Source: CAZSBG01 sp964605145 (GTDB lineage: Bacteria > Zhuqueibacterota > Zhuqueibacteria > Thermofontimicrobiales > Thermofontimicrobiaceae). From it: DNA of 64,000 nucleotides. Made by a program: the position numbers and the translations under genes. The notes beneath the pieces were generated by a model. That model searched no databases. It saw nothing but the letters and a program-made list of their open reading frames with translations, and was not told the origin of the DNA. The DNA is taken from positions 1-64,000 of the forward strand of contig CAZSBG010000004.1 in assembly GCA_964605145.1 (NCBI GenBank), read 5' to 3'. Positions within the stretch are counted from its first letter, which is position 1. Each line of letters opens with the position of its first letter. This document shows, piece by piece, positions 43,799 to 56,600 of the stretch.

Positions 43799-46700
43799 AT
43801 GAATAAACGAAATATTGAGGCGATTTATCCGCTTTCCCCCATGCAACAGGGAATGTTGTTTCACAGCATTTACGAATCCGAATCCGGCGTCTATTTTGAA
43901 CAACTTACAACCACGTTGGAAGGTGATCTGAAAATTGATGCGTTCAAAAAGGCCTGGCACCAGGTTGTGGATCGGCATTCCATTTTACGGACATCGTTTG
44001 TGTGGAAACGTTTAGATAAAACATTGCAGGTCGTGCACAAGGAAGTGACTATTCCGTTTGAAGAACTGGATTGGTCTGATGCAACCGAGCCGGTATTCGA
44101 ATCCCGGCTTGAGAATTACATCGAGGAAAATCGAAAGAAAGGGTTCAAGCTTTCCGAAGCCCCGCTCATGCGGCTGGCTCTTATTCGTCGTGCGGAGCAG
44201 AGCTTTCAGCTATTGTGGAGTCATCATCATCTGCTGATGGATGGATGGTCGCTTCCCACGGTCATAAAAGAAGTGTTTGCGCATTACGAAGCAAACCGGT
44301 TGGGTCAGGAAATCACCCTACCGCCGGCGCGACCCTATCGCGATTACATCAACTGGTTGCAAAAGCAGAGCGAGGAAGAAGCCGAACAATTCTGGAAAAA
44401 AGCGTTGAGCGGATTTACTGCTCCCACGCCGCTCGGCATCGATTCCGTTGTCCATAGAAAATTACCGGAAGACGAACAACAGTTTGGCGATATCAAAATT
44501 TTTCTTTCGGAAAAAACAACAACAGCGCTGCAAAATTTAGCCAGGCAGCACCAATTGACGCTGAACACCCTGGTTCAGGGAGCATGGTCAATACTTCTTG
44601 GTCGTTACAGCGGGGAAGAGGATGTTGTGTTTGGCGCCACGGTTTCCGGACGCCCGGCAGAATTAGATGAAGTGGAATCCATGGTCGGGTTGTTCATCAA
44701 CACGCTGCCGGTCCGGGCCAACGTTGGTTCTGATTTGAAGCTCAGCGAATGGCTGAAGCAGATACAGGCTCAGCAGGTGGAAATGCGGCAATTCGAATAC
44801 AGCTCGTTGGTTCAAATTCAGGGCTGGAGCGACGTTCCGCGTGATATGCCGATGTTCGAAAGCATTCTGGTGTTTGAAAATTACCCGGTCGATACTTCCC
44901 TGCGCGAGCAGGATACCAGTCTGAAAGCGAAAAATATTCGCTCCATGGAACAGACCAATTACCCGATTACGCTGGTCGCGTCGCCGGGAAAGGAATTGTT
45001 TCTGCAAATTGCTTACGACCGTAATAGAATCGATGATGATTCAGCAAAACGCCTGATGGATCATATCACCGTGTTGCTGCAAAGTTTCTCTGAAAATCAG
45101 GAACAATCGCTCAACCGTTTGCCGATTTTGACGGCCCAGGAAAAACAGCAAATGCTGGTCGAATGGAATGACACTGCGGCTGATTACCCGGATAATACAT
45201 GCATTCACGAACTATTCGAACAGCGTGTGAACGAAACACCGGATGCACCGGCATTGGTTTTCGAATCCCTGCAATTTAGCTATGCAGAACTAAACCGACG
45301 GGCCAATCAACTGGCGCGATACCTGGGAAAATTGGGCGTTGGTAACGAGACGATTGTGGGAATTTGTATGGAACGGTCCGCGGAAATGATCGTTGCCATG
45401 CTTGGAGCGCTCAAAGCCGGGGGCGCGTACGTGCCTATCGATCCCAATTATCCGCAGGAGCGTATTGAATACATGGTCAACGATTCCCAGCTTTCGGTTC
45501 TAATGACCCAGGAACAGCTGGCTTCTTCCATGCCTGCATCGGATGCGAAAATGATTTGCGTTGATTCCGAATGGAGCGCCATTGAAAATGAAGCAGCGGA
45601 TAATCCCGAAATCCCGACATCCGTGGATAACCTCGCCTATGTGATTTACACGTCAGGCTCCACCGGTCGACCCAAAGGCACGTTACTCAGCCATAAAGGC
45701 TTCAGCAATTTTGTGACAGGATTCATTCGTGACATGCGCGTGAACGGCGACAGCCGCGTTTTGCAATTCGCTTCCATCAGTTTCGATGCATCGGTTGCTG
45801 AGATTTATCTCGCCCTGCTTTCCGGTGCTACCCTGTACGTGGCAAAACAGGAGACCTTGCTCTCCGTGGTTGAATTATCCCGGTATATGGAAGATAAGGG
45901 AATTTCTGCCATTTCATTACCGCCTTCCATGCTCAGCATTTTGCCTGAACATGGATTGCCGGCGCTTGAATCCGTGATTTCGGCCGGCGAAGCGTGCACC
46001 CGGGAAATCGTGGATCGCTGGGCCAACAACAGACGATTTATCAATGGCTACGGCCCCACAGAAGGCACGGTCGGCGCATCGTGGAGTGTCATTTCCGATT
46101 TGCCGGAAGGTGTAACCAACGTGCCCATCGGAAAGGCCATTCAAAACAAGAAACTCTATATTTTAGATAAACAGTTGAATCCCGTGCCGGTCGGTGTGGC
46201 CGGCGAACTGCACATCGGCGGTGTGGGACTGGCACGTGGCTATCACAATCGCCCTGACTTGACAGCGGAAAAATTTATTCCCAATCCGTTCGTAAATGAA
46301 CCCGGCGAACGGATGTACAAGTCCGGTGATTTGGTGCGCTACCTGGCGGACGGCACCATCGAATTTTTGGGCAGAATTGATCATCAGGTGAAAATCCGCG
46401 GATTCCGCATCGAGCTTGGCGAAATTGAAGAAGTGTTGATGACCCATCCTGCGGTTCGAACGGCAGTGGTCATTGCCCGCGAGGACAAAGTTGGAGACAA
46501 GCGCCTGGTCGCTTATTTCGTAGGCAGCGAGACCGAAGCAACCGAGCCAGGCACCAGCGAACTCTATTCGTTTCTCAAAGAGAAGCTGCCTGAATACATG
46601 GTGCCTTCATTCTTCATGAAAATGGACGCGTTGCCATTGACGCCCAATGGAAAAATCAATCGCAAAGCCTTGCCTGCCCCGGAACACGATCGCCCGGAAT

Positions 46701-49700
46701 TAGGCCGCGCTTTCATCGCGCCGAGAACGCCGGTGGAGCAGTTGGTCGCTGATATTATGTCCCAGGTACTGGGACTGGAAAAAGTTGGCGTTCACGACGA
46801 TTTCTTCGAATTGGGAGGGCATTCGTTATTGGGCGTGAAATTGCAGTCCCGAATTCGCGGCACATTCGAAATCGAACTTCCGCTCCGCGACTTGTTCGAA
46901 AATCCGACCGTGGCGCAATTGGCGACCGCCATCGAAAGAACGAAATTGACCGACCAGGAATTCGAAGCGCCACCAATCGAGCCGGTCTCGCGCGATCAGG
47001 AACTGCCGCTTTCATTTTCGCAGCAGCGGTTGTGGTTCCTCGATCAGTTGGAACCGGACAGTCCGTTTTACAATATTCCAACAGCGTTGCGGTTGAGCGG
47101 AAAGCTCGATAACGATGCGCTGGCGAAAAGTCTCGCGGAAATTATTCGCAGGCACGAGTCACTGCGCACAACGTTCAAAGCGGTTCGGGGAAAGCCCCAT
47201 CAGGTAATATCAGAAAATTTTGAACTGCACATAGAGAAAAAAGATTTGACGGCCAGCGCTTCGGAAGAGCGCGAAGCCGAAATTTTACATCTTGCAAAAG
47301 AAGATGCGCAAAAACCGTTCGATTTAGTCAACGGCCCGTTGCTGCGCGTTATGCTTGTGAAATTGAGCGAAGAAGACAATGTGATTCTTCTCAACATGCA
47401 CCACATCATTTCCGATGGCTGGTCTGTGGGTGTGCTCATTCAGGAGGTGGCTGCGCTGTACCAGGCGTTTTCCGAAAACAAACCATCGCCGCTGCCTGAT
47501 TTGCCGGTGCAATACGCTGATTTCGCACACTGGCAGCGCAACTGGCTGCAGGGCGAGGTGATGGAGGCGCAACTCAACTATTGGCGCGAACAACTGGACA
47601 GTCGCGCGTTTGTGCTCGAGTTGCCCACAGATCGTCCGCGCCCGGCCGTGCAAACGTTTCGCGGCGCGGTGAAATCCAAAAAGCTGCCTGATGAGCTGTT
47701 GTCATCGCTCAAATCACTTAGCCAGAAAGAAGGCGTTTCGCTTTTCATGACACTTTTGGCCGGGTTCAAAACGCTGCTGTATCGCTATTCCGGCCAGGAA
47801 CACATAAACGTGGGAACGCCGCACGCCAATCGAAATCGTCTGGAAACCGAAAATTTAATCGGGTTCTTTGTCAATACGCTGGTGCTGCACACGGATTTGT
47901 CCGGCAATCCCGGCTTCAAGGAATTGCTGCAGCGCGTGAAAGATGTAGCTTTTGGTGCGTATCGCTACCAGGATATGCCGTTCGAAACGCTGGTGGAAGA
48001 ATTGCAGCCGGAACGGGACTTGAGTCACACTCCGCTGTTTCAGGTCATGTTTGTTTTGCAGAATGCGCCCATGGAATCGCTTGAATTGCCCGGGTTGTCA
48101 TTCGAGCCGGTTCAGGCACCCAGCGGTACAGCAAAATTCGATCTGTCACTGATTATCGGCGAAGAAGGAGGATTCTCCGCGTCGTTCGAATACAACACCG
48201 ATTTATTCGACGAAACGACCATCGATCGCATGCTGAATCATTTTCAAAATTTACTGGAATCAATAAGCGCCGATCCGGAGCAATCCATTGCATCGGTGCC
48301 GTTCATGCGAGAGAATGAATTGAACACCATGCTGAACGAGTGGAATAAAACCAGGGCGGAATTCCCTGCGGATTTTTGCATGCATCAATGGTTCGAAGCC
48401 TTGGCGGAAAAACAGCCGGACGCGGTGGCAGTGACCTACGACGGACAGCAACTGACCTATTCAGAGTTGAACAAAAAAGCGAACCAGCTCTCTCATTATT
48501 TGAGAAAGAACGGACTGCGGCAGGAAAGCCTGGTCGGGATTTGCATGGAGCGCTCGCTGGAAATGATGATCGCCATTTTGGGCGCGCTGAAAGCCGGCGG
48601 CGCGTTCATTCCGCTGGATCCGGTCTACCCGGAAGAGCGGTTAGCGTACATGATCGAAGATTCATCCCTGTCAGTCTTACTGACGCAGAACGGATTGGCC
48701 GAGCGCTTGAAATTGTACAGCGCCACAGTCATCGCTGTGGACGGCCAGTGGGAAACCATTGCAAAAGAGGAGGACACAAATTTATCGCTGGAAATGGATC
48801 CGGACAACCTGGCCTACGTGATTTACACATCCGGCTCCACCGGTCGTCCCAAGGGAACCATGCTTCGGCATCGCGGCTGGTGCAATTTGGGAGCGGCTCA
48901 GAAAAAAGCGGTTGGCGTGGGCCCGGGCAGCCGAATCCTGCAATTTTCATCGCTGAGCTTTGACGCGTCTGTCTGGGAAATGGTGATGGCGCTTTTGAGC
49001 GGCGCTGCGCTCTGCCTGACAAACCGCGAAATGCTCACCAGCGGCCAGGGATTGCTGGAAGTGTTGCAACGAGACGCGATTACGACCGTGACGCTGCCGC
49101 CGTCCGTGCTGTCCGTTGTGCCGCAGAGCGAGCTTCCGAACCTGTCCACAATCGTCACAGCCGGAGAAGCTTGTACACCATATCTGATCTCACGCTGGGC
49201 AAACGGCCGCCGATTTTTTAACGCCTATGGCCCCACGGAAACCACCGTGTGCGCGTCCATGCTGGATGTGTCGGACAATCTTTACGCGAATCCGCCCATT
49301 GGCAGGCCCATTGACAATTTCCAGCTTTACGTGCTGGACAGCAATACGCGGCCGGTGCCGGTTGGCGTGCCCGGTGAGTTGCACATTGCCGGCATGGGAT
49401 TGGCGCGCGGCTATCTGAATCGTCCCGATCTGACCGCGGAAAAATTCATTCCCAATCCGTTCAGCGCTGAAGAAGGCGCGCGACTTTACAAGAGCGGCGA
49501 CCTGGTTCGGTTCCTGCCGGATGGCAATATCGAATTTTTGGGCCGAATCGATCACCAGGTGAAAGTGAGAGGATTCCGGATCGAATTGGGTGAAATCGAA
49601 TCCGTGCTGGATACCCATCCTGACATTCGCGATGTGGTGGCTTTGGTTCGCGAAGATAAACCCGGAGACAAACGCATCGTTGCGTACCTGATATCCAACG

Positions 49701-50266
49701 GTGAATCCGAATTGACGGTCGGCGAGCTTCGAACCTATCTGCGCGACCGGTTGCCGGATTACATGATTCCCTCCGCGTTCATGACGCTGGAGGAGTTTCC
49801 GCTGACCCCGAACGGGAAAATAGATAAAAAAGCACTTCCAGCGCCGGATCAGTCACGTCCTGAACTGGAAAGCGAATACGTTGCCCCGCGCAATGAGATC
49901 GAAGAAAAATTAGCAGCAATTTGTATTGAATTGTTAGCGGTCGAAAAAGTCGGTGTTTACGATAATTTCTTTGAACTGGGCGGACATTCGCTTCTGGCCA
50001 CGCAATTCATTTCCCACATCCGCGAAGAATTCGATGTGGAATTGCCGCTCCGAACATTGTTCGAAACACCCACAGTGGCGGAGCTTGGAGAAAAGATTTT
50101 GATCAGTCCAAAATTATCCGAGACTGAGCAAACGCCAAAAATCGAAAAAGAGGACCGGGGCGAAGAAAATCTGGAACAGTTATTGGCTGAGATGGATGGG
50201 ATGTCGGATGGGGAAGTGAAGAGATTGCTTGAGCAGGAGATAGATTCGATGGAGGATAATGACTAA
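43799..50266 (+). CDS. Dimodular NRPS beginning with a DCL condensation domain (C-A-PCP-C-A-PCP)
   Basis: This 2155-residue protein adds two residues. The first C (1-440) begins with YPLSPMQQGMLFH and has HHHLLMDGWS, the form that accepts a D-residue from an upstream E domain. That fits the E domain ending the preceding protein. A1 is at about 460-960 (pocket DAASIAGVGK, unassigned), followed by PCP Ser1009. The second C is at about 1060-1500, of the LCL type (SFSQQRLWFLDQLEPDS, HHIISDGWS). A2 at about 1515-2015 has the pocket DAWTVAAVCK, one conservative change from the GrsA Phe code DAWTIAAVCK, so L-Phe is the best guess. PCP2 carries Ser2064. The acidic tail with MSDGEVKRLLEQE should dock with the LSPEKR start of the next protein. 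No E or release domain is present. Confidence 0.95.
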   Translation: MNKRNIEAIYPLSPMQQGMLFHSIYESESGVYFEQLTTTLEGDLKIDAFKKAWHQVVDRHSILRTSFVWKRLDKTLQVVHKEVTIPFEELDWSDATEPVFESRLENYIEENRKKGFKLSEAPLMRLALIRRAEQSFQLLWSHHHLLMDGWSLPTVIKEVFAHYEANRLGQEITLPPARPYRDYINWLQKQSEEEAEQFWKKALSGFTAPTPLGIDSVVHRKLPEDEQQFGDIKIFLSEKTTTALQNLARQHQLTLNTLVQGAWSILLGRYSGEEDVVFGATVSGRPAELDEVESMVGLFINTLPVRANVGSDLKLSEWLKQIQAQQVEMRQFEYSSLVQIQGWSDVPRDMPMFESILVFENYPVDTSLREQDTSLKAKNIRSMEQTNYPITLVASPGKELFLQIAYDRNRIDDDSAKRLMDHITVLLQSFSENQEQSLNRLPILTAQEKQQMLVEWNDTAADYPDNTCIHELFEQRVNETPDAPALVFESLQFSYAELNRRANQLARYLGKLGVGNETIVGICMERSAEMIVAMLGALKAGGAYVPIDPNYPQERIEYMVNDSQLSVLMTQEQLASSMPASDAKMICVDSEWSAIENEAADNPEIPTSVDNLAYVIYTSGSTGRPKGTLLSHKGFSNFVTGFIRDMRVNGDSRVLQFASISFDASVAEIYLALLSGATLYVAKQETLLSVVELSRYMEDKGISAISLPPSMLSILPEHGLPALESVISAGEACTREIVDRWANNRRFINGYGPTEGTVGASWSVISDLPEGVTNVPIGKAIQNKKLYILDKQLNPVPVGVAGELHIGGVGLARGYHNRPDLTAEKFIPNPFVNEPGERMYKSGDLVRYLADGTIEFLGRIDHQVKIRGFRIELGEIEEVLMTHPAVRTAVVIAREDKVGDKRLVAYFVGSETEATEPGTSELYSFLKEKLPEYMVPSFFMKMDALPLTPNGKINRKALPAPEHDRPELGRAFIAPRTPVEQLVADIMSQVLGLEKVGVHDDFFELGGHSLLGVKLQSRIRGTFEIELPLRDLFENPTVAQLATAIERTKLTDQEFEAPPIEPVSRDQELPLSFSQQRLWFLDQLEPDSPFYNIPTALRLSGKLDNDALAKSLAEIIRRHESLRTTFKAVRGKPHQVISENFELHIEKKDLTASASEEREAEILHLAKEDAQKPFDLVNGPLLRVMLVKLSEEDNVILLNMHHIISDGWSVGVLIQEVAALYQAFSENKPSPLPDLPVQYADFAHWQRNWLQGEVMEAQLNYWREQLDSRAFVLELPTDRPRPAVQTFRGAVKSKKLPDELLSSLKSLSQKEGVSLFMTLLAGFKTLLYRYSGQEHINVGTPHANRNRLETENLIGFFVNTLVLHTDLSGNPGFKELLQRVKDVAFGAYRYQDMPFETLVEELQPERDLSHTPLFQVMFVLQNAPMESLELPGLSFEPVQAPSGTAKFDLSLIIGEEGGFSASFEYNTDLFDETTIDRMLNHFQNLLESISADPEQSIASVPFMRENELNTMLNEWNKTRAEFPADFCMHQWFEALAEKQPDAVAVTYDGQQLTYSELNKKANQLSHYLRKNGLRQESLVGICMERSLEMMIAILGALKAGGAFIPLDPVYPEERLAYMIEDSSLSVLLTQNGLAERLKLYSATVIAVDGQWETIAKEEDTNLSLEMDPDNLAYVIYTSGSTGRPKGTMLRHRGWCNLGAAQKKAVGVGPGSRILQFSSLSFDASVWEMVMALLSGAALCLTNREMLTSGQGLLEVLQRDAITTVTLPPSVLSVVPQSELPNLSTIVTAGEACTPYLISRWANGRRFFNAYGPTETTVCASMLDVSDNLYANPPIGRPIDNFQLYVLDSNTRPVPVGVPGELHIAGMGLARGYLNRPDLTAEKFIPNPFSAEEGARLYKSGDLVRFLPDGNIEFLGRIDHQVKVRGFRIELGEIESVLDTHPDIRDVVALVREDKPGDKRIVAYLISNGESELTVGELRTYLRDRLPDYMIPSAFMTLEEFPLTPNGKIDKKALPAPDQSRPELESEYVAPRNEIEEKLAAICIELLAVEKVGVYDNFFELGGHSLLATQFISHIREEFDVELPLRTLFETPTVAELGEKILISPKLSETEQTPKIEKEDRGEENLEQLLAEMDGMSDGEVKRLLEQEIDSMEDND

Positions 50267-50600
50267 TTCTGTTTTATCCGTCGATATCAATCATCCTCAC
50301 AAGCAAAAAAAAAATCTAAAATTTTCGCTTGAAAAACTTTGAATTTTTTGCTATTTATATAACCTGAATTATTCACAAATTTCAAACAATAGATATTTAA
50401 CTTAATGTTATGAATAAAATTAATCAGATATATGAAATTTAACAAAATTAGATATAATGGATTCGGAATTAAGCACCATTCAGGCTATCTGGATTCCTTA
50501 ATGTATTACAATGAATAATCCAGGATAAGAATCAAAATTGGTTATACATCATTAAATTGTAAGAGAATAATTTCATTTTTTAAATAAATAGAAAGCGGAT
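50267..50600. other. Long AT-rich intergenic region upstream of the PilZ-containing NRPS
   Basis: At 334 bases this is the longest gap within the synthase genes. It has no ORF. AGCAAAAAA at 50302-50310 and TTTTTTGCT at 50344-50352 form a 9-bp inverted repeat with a 33-base spacer. TTGAAA at 50329-50334 followed after 17 bases by TATTTA is a possible promoter, but the region is so AT-rich that both may be chance. Only a poor ribosome-binding site (AAAGCGGA) precedes the start at 50601. No known riboswitch core is seen. Confidence 0.4.
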
Positions 50601-53600
50601 ATGAGCGATTATTCAAAAATTATAGCATCCCTTTCACCGGAAAAAAGAGCCCTGCTGGAATTGCGGCTCAAAAAGAAGGGAAGCAAATATAATTCGTTCC
50701 CAGTGTCATTTTCGCAGCAACGATTGTGGTTCCTGGATCAGTTGGAGCCGGGAAACGCGATCTACAATATTCCATCCGCTGTAAAATTGTCCGGGGAATT
50801 GAATGTTTCTGCATTGAAGCAGAGTATCAACGAAATTGTCCGGCGGCACGAAATTTTGCGCACCAGCTTCATGAGCGTGAACGGGGATCCCATGCAAATG
50901 GTTGCGCCGTCTTTTAATATAGAACTGCCCGTCATCGATCTGGAGGGAGTCGCCGAAGAAGAACGCGAGGCGCTCATCAACAGGCTTGCAATTCAAGAGG
51001 CGGAACGGCCATTCGATTTGAGCCGCGGCCCATTGCTCAGGACTTCGCTGATTCGCCTTAGCGACACCGAACACATCGCGCTTTACACCATGCACCACAT
51101 CATTTCCGATGGCTGGTCTATGGGCGTTCTCATCCGCGAAGTGGCGATTTTGTACGATGCGTTTTCCAACGGAAAACCATCGCCATTGCCGGAACTGCCG
51201 CTGCAATACGCTGATTTTTCCAAATGGCAGCGCAAGTGGCTGCAGGGCGAGGTCATGGAAAAACAGTTGGACCACTGGAAACAGCAGCTTGGCGATACGC
51301 CGCCGGCCCTGGAATTACCGACCGATCGCACGCGACCGGCCGAACAAACCTATCGCGGCGCGGATCAGACATTTCATTTCTCAAAAGAACTCAGCGACCG
51401 GCTGACAAATTTCAGCCGCAGAAACGGCGCCACGCTTTTTATGACGCTGTTGGCTGCGTTTCAGACCCTGCTTTACCGCTACACCCAGCAGGACGATATC
51501 ACGGTGGGTTCGCCCATTGCGAACAGAAATCGCGCCGAAACCGAGGCATTGATCGGATTTTTCGTGAACACGCTGGTGCTGCGCGGCGATTTATCCGGCA
51601 ATCCCACATTTCGGGAATTAATCGCCCGGATAAAAGAAACCACGCTGGGCGCTTACGCCAACCAGGATTTGCCATTTGAAAAACTGGTGGAAACGCTCCA
51701 GCCGGATCGCGACATGAGTCATACGCCGCTGTTCCAGGTGATGTTCATTCTGCAGAACACGCCTATGCGCGCGTCAGAGTTGCCGACGCTGTCCATGCAG
51801 CCGCTGAAAATCGAAAGCCAGACATCGGAATTTGACATTACGCTTTCCATGAACGAAGGCCCGGACGGGCTCAGCGGCGCGTTGCAATACAACAGCGATT
51901 TGTTCAACGCGGGCACCATTTCGCGCATGCTGCATCATTTTGAGTTGCTGATTGAATACATCACCGCCAATCCTGATTTGCGAATTGCGGAAATCCCGCT
52001 GCTCCAGGCATCGGAGCGACATCAGCTTGTCACTGAATGGAATGACACGCAACACTCGCTGCCGGAAAATCCCTGCATTCACAGCCTTTTCGAGGCAGCC
52101 GTGGAAAAATCTCCGGACGCGGTGGCGGTCATGTCCGGAAACGAAACCATGACTTATGGCGAGCTGAATCGTCGTGCCAACCAATGCGCCCGCTACCTGC
52201 AGGGAAAAGGCGTGGGCGTCGATTCGCTGGTCGGGATCAACGTGGATCGCACGTTCGAGATGATTGTTGGTTTGTTGGGGATTTTGAAAGCCGGGGCCGG
52301 CTATGTGCCGTTAGACCCGAATTACCCATCCGACCGATTGGCGTTCATGATCGACGATTCAAAGCTTTCGGTAATTTTCACAAAACAGCATTTAGCAGAA
52401 TTGCTGCCAAAAAATGGCGCGGAATTCATTCTGCTCGATTCCGATTGGGAGACTATTGCGGCGCAAAGCGAAAAGAATTTATCTGCCCCTGTCGATTCCC
52501 AAAATATCGCTTATGTAATTTACACCTCCGGTTCCACCGGCAAACCCAAAGGCGTACTGATTACGCATCAATCGGTGGTCAATCATAACCTGGCAGTAGC
52601 GAGAATGTTTGAACTGACGCCGGCGGACCGCGTTCTGCAGTTCGCCTCCATCAATTTTGACGCGGCCGTGGAAGAGATATTCCCGACACTTTTGAGCGGC
52701 GCAACAGTCGTGATGCGCGATGGCGACGGCGTGCTGCCGTCCGGCGGAGAATTGTTGACCATGGTGCAACGGTACAATCTCACATTGCTCGATTTGCCCA
52801 CGGCCTACTGGCACGAATGGGTGTACGAAATGTCCCTGCTGGACGAGCCTGTCCCGCAATCCCTGCGATTGGTAATTGTCGGCGGTGACAAGGCCTCTTC
52901 TGAAAAATTTGCAGCGTGGCAACGAAAAACGTCGGCCAATGTTTCGTGGATTAATACCTACGGTCCCACCGAAACAACGGTCATTGCCACGGCGATTGAA
53001 GTGAAAAATGAAAAGGGCGGCTGGGATTCGGCTGTGGAATTGCCCATCGGTCGTCCCATTGAAAATACAACGACATATATTTTAGATTCGCACATGCAGC
53101 CGGTCCCGGTGGGAATTCCCGGGGAGCTTTACATTGGCGGATTGTGTTTAGCGCGCGGCTACCTGGATCGTCCCGATTTGACCGCAGAAAAATTTGTGCC
53201 TGATCCGTTCAGCGATTCGCCCGGTTCGCGGTTGTACAAAACCGGTGATCTGGTTCGCTATTTGGCGGACGGCAATATCGAATTCATCGGCCGCGTAGAT
53301 TTCCAGGTGAAGATTCGTGGCTTCCGCGTGGAGCCTGGTGAAATCGAAACCGCGCTGTTGCAGCATTCATCGCTGCGCGACACAATTGTCATTGCGCGCG
53401 AGGAAGCGCCTGGCGACAAGCGACTCGTGGCCTATTATGTGCCCGAAGAAAATACAGAAATTGAATCGGCCGACCTGCGAAACCATATCGCGGAATCGCT
53501 GCCGGAATACATGGTGCCGGCCGCATTCGTGATGCTGGAATCGTTGCCCATGACGCCCAATGGCAAAGTCGACCGCCGTGCATTGCCTGCGCCGGATTAC

Positions 53601-56600
53601 GGTCGCCCGGAACTGGAAGCCCAGTACGTTGCGCCGCGAACGCCGGCCGAAGAATTGATCGCCGACCTCTGGTCACAGGTGCTCAACGTGGAAAAAGTGG
53701 GCGCGTACGACAGCTTCTTCGATCTTGGCGGGCATTCTTTGTTGGCGACACAACTCATATCGCGTTTAAGAGATGTTTTTCAGGTGGAGCTTCCATTGCG
53801 GACTATCTTCGAAACGCCTACCGTGGCAACGCTGGCTCAGCATATCGAGCGTGCCAAATTGTCCGACACAACCATTCAGGCGCCGCCCATTAAAAAAGTA
53901 TCGCGGGATAAACCGCTGCCCCTGTCGTTTGCCCAACAGCGATTGTGGTTCATGGATCAATTGGAGCCGGGTAGTCCGCTCTACAATATTCCGGATGCGG
54001 TTCGGCTCTCCGGAAATTTGAATATCGATGCGCTCACACAAAGCCTCAAAGAAATCGTGCGGCGGCATGAAATTCTCCGCACGTCATTTCAAACCGTGGA
54101 CGGCAAGGCAACCCAGGTTATCGCTGAATCCATCGAACTGGATTTCCCAATCATCGACCTGGGGCATTTGCCCGAATCAGAGCGGGAAGCGGAAGCTCAG
54201 AAATTAATTTTGGCTGACGCAAAAAAACCGTTCGATCTCGGAACAGGCCCCATGCTTCGCACGCTGCTCATTCGCCTGAGCGAACAGGAACATATCGTTT
54301 TGCTGACCATGCATCACGTGGCTTCGGATGGCTGGTCGACCGGGGTGCTCATTCGTGAAATCGCCGCGCTGTACGATGCCTATTCCAATGGAAAAACGAG
54401 TCCATTGCCGGAACTGGAAATCCAGTACGCTGATTACGCGCACTGGCAGCGTAACTGGCTCAAAGACAATGTGCTTGACGAGCAGTTGAATTATTGGAAA
54501 AGCCAGCTTGGTGACAGTCCATCCATGCTGGAACTGCCCACGGATTTTCCGCGCCCGGCGGTTCAGACCAATAAAGGCGATCACATTACATTTTCGCTGC
54601 CCAAAGAATTGTCCGAGCGGCTGGTGGAAATCAGCCGCAAACAGGGCGCCACCCAGTTCATGACGCTTTTAGCCGCATTCCAGACGCTGCTCCATCGTTA
54701 CACAGGCCAGGACGATATTAACGTGGGAACGCCCATTGCCAATCGCACCCGAAGCGAAACCGAAGCCTTGATCGGATTTTTTGTTAACACGCTGGTGCTT
54801 CGCGCTGATTTATCCGACAATATCAGCTTCAACAAATTGCTGGGACAGGTTCGTGAGACCACGCTGGGAGCGTACGCGCATCAGGACGTGCCGTTCGAAA
54901 AAATTGTCGACGTCATTCAGCCGGATCGCGACATGAGCCGAACGCCGCTGTTCCAGGCCATGTTCATTTTGCAGAATACGCCGGCCCAATCTCTCAAATT
55001 AGAAGGATTGAAGCTCGATTCCATTGAACTGGATACAAAAATTTCGACGTTCGACATCACTCTGTCCATGGCGGAAACCGAATCCGGTCTCAGCGGCGCG
55101 TTTGAATACAATACGGATTTGTTCAAGCCGTCTACGATTCACAGAATGATCGAGCATTTCAAAATTCTGCTGGAAAACATGGCGGCAAATCCGGATGCGC
55201 CGGTTTCAACATTGAAAATTTTAGATGATAAAGAAAAACAGCAGATTCTGTTCAACTGGAATGAAACGGAAACCGAATACCCGGCCGAATCGTGCATTCA
55301 TGAATTGTTCGAAAAACAGGTCGGAAACATGCCGACTGCCACAGCGTTGATTTCGGAAGCCGGGGTATTGACCTATAAAGAGCTGAATGAACGCGCCAAC
55401 AAACTGGCCAATCACCTGCGGAAAATCGGCGTGGGACAGGAAAAATTGGTGGGGATCAGTGTGGAACGCTCCCCGGAAATGATTATCGGACTATTAGCCA
55501 TTCTCAAGGCCGGCGGTGGTTACGTACCGCTCGATCCCAATTACCCGGAAGACCGGCTGACCTACATGATGCAGGATTCGCGATTATCCGTCCTGCTCAC
55601 AAAAAGCCATTTGGCCGCGACACTGCCAACTCAGAACCTTCATGTCATTCGCCTGGATTTGGACTGGGACACGATCGCCGCAGAGTCGGCAACCAATCCG
55701 GTCAGCGGCGCAATGCCGACAAATATTGCATACGTCATTTACACATCTGGTTCCACCGGTAAACCCAAAGGCGTGCTGGTCGATCATCAGTCCGTGGTAA
55801 ACCATAACATGGCCGTTGCGGAGGAATTCAAATTGACGTCTCAGGATCGCATGCTGCAATTCGCATCCATCAATTTTGACGCGGCTGTGGAAGAAATTTT
55901 TCCGACGCTGCTGACCGGCGCCACGTTGGTGCTGAGAAGCGGAGACGGTGTGCTCGCATCCGGGGCTGATTTGCTGCAAATGATCGACACCAAAAAACTG
56001 ACCGTGCTCGATTTGCCGACAGCTTACTGGCACGAATGGGTGTACGAAATGACCCTGCTGGATGAAAATATACCGGCATCATTGCGACTCGTAATCGTTG
56101 GTGGCGATAAAGCTTCCCCGGAACGCCTGGCTGCCTGGCAGCGCATTGCCGGGAAACAGGTGCGATTGCTCAACACATACGGCCCAACCGAGGGAACGAT
56201 TATCGCAACAGCATTCGATCCCGACAATGAAGAAAGTCCATGGACGCCGGGAACCGACCTGCCCATTGGTCGCCCCATTGCCAATTTGAAAACCCATGTA
56301 CTGGATACCAAATTGCAGCCGGTGCCCATCGGAGTTGCCGGGGAATTGTTCATCGGCGGCGTGGGCGTTGCGCGCGGCTATCTTAATCGCCCGGATTTGA
56401 CGGCCGAGAAATTCATCCCTGATCCATATAGCAAAACGCCCGGTGCACGGCTCTACCGAACCGGCGATCTGGTGCGCTACGTGGAGAGCGGGGACATCGA
56501 ATTCGTCGGACGTGTGGATCATCAGGTGAAAATCCGCGGTTTCCGAATTGAATTGAACGAAATTGAAGGTGTGCTGGAACGACATTCATCGCTCCGTGAA

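Noticed and set aside
50267..50600. Cyclic-di-GMP riboswitch upstream of the PilZ-containing gene
   Set aside because: The region is almost all A/T and lacks the G/C-rich conserved cores of the known c-di-GMP riboswitch classes.
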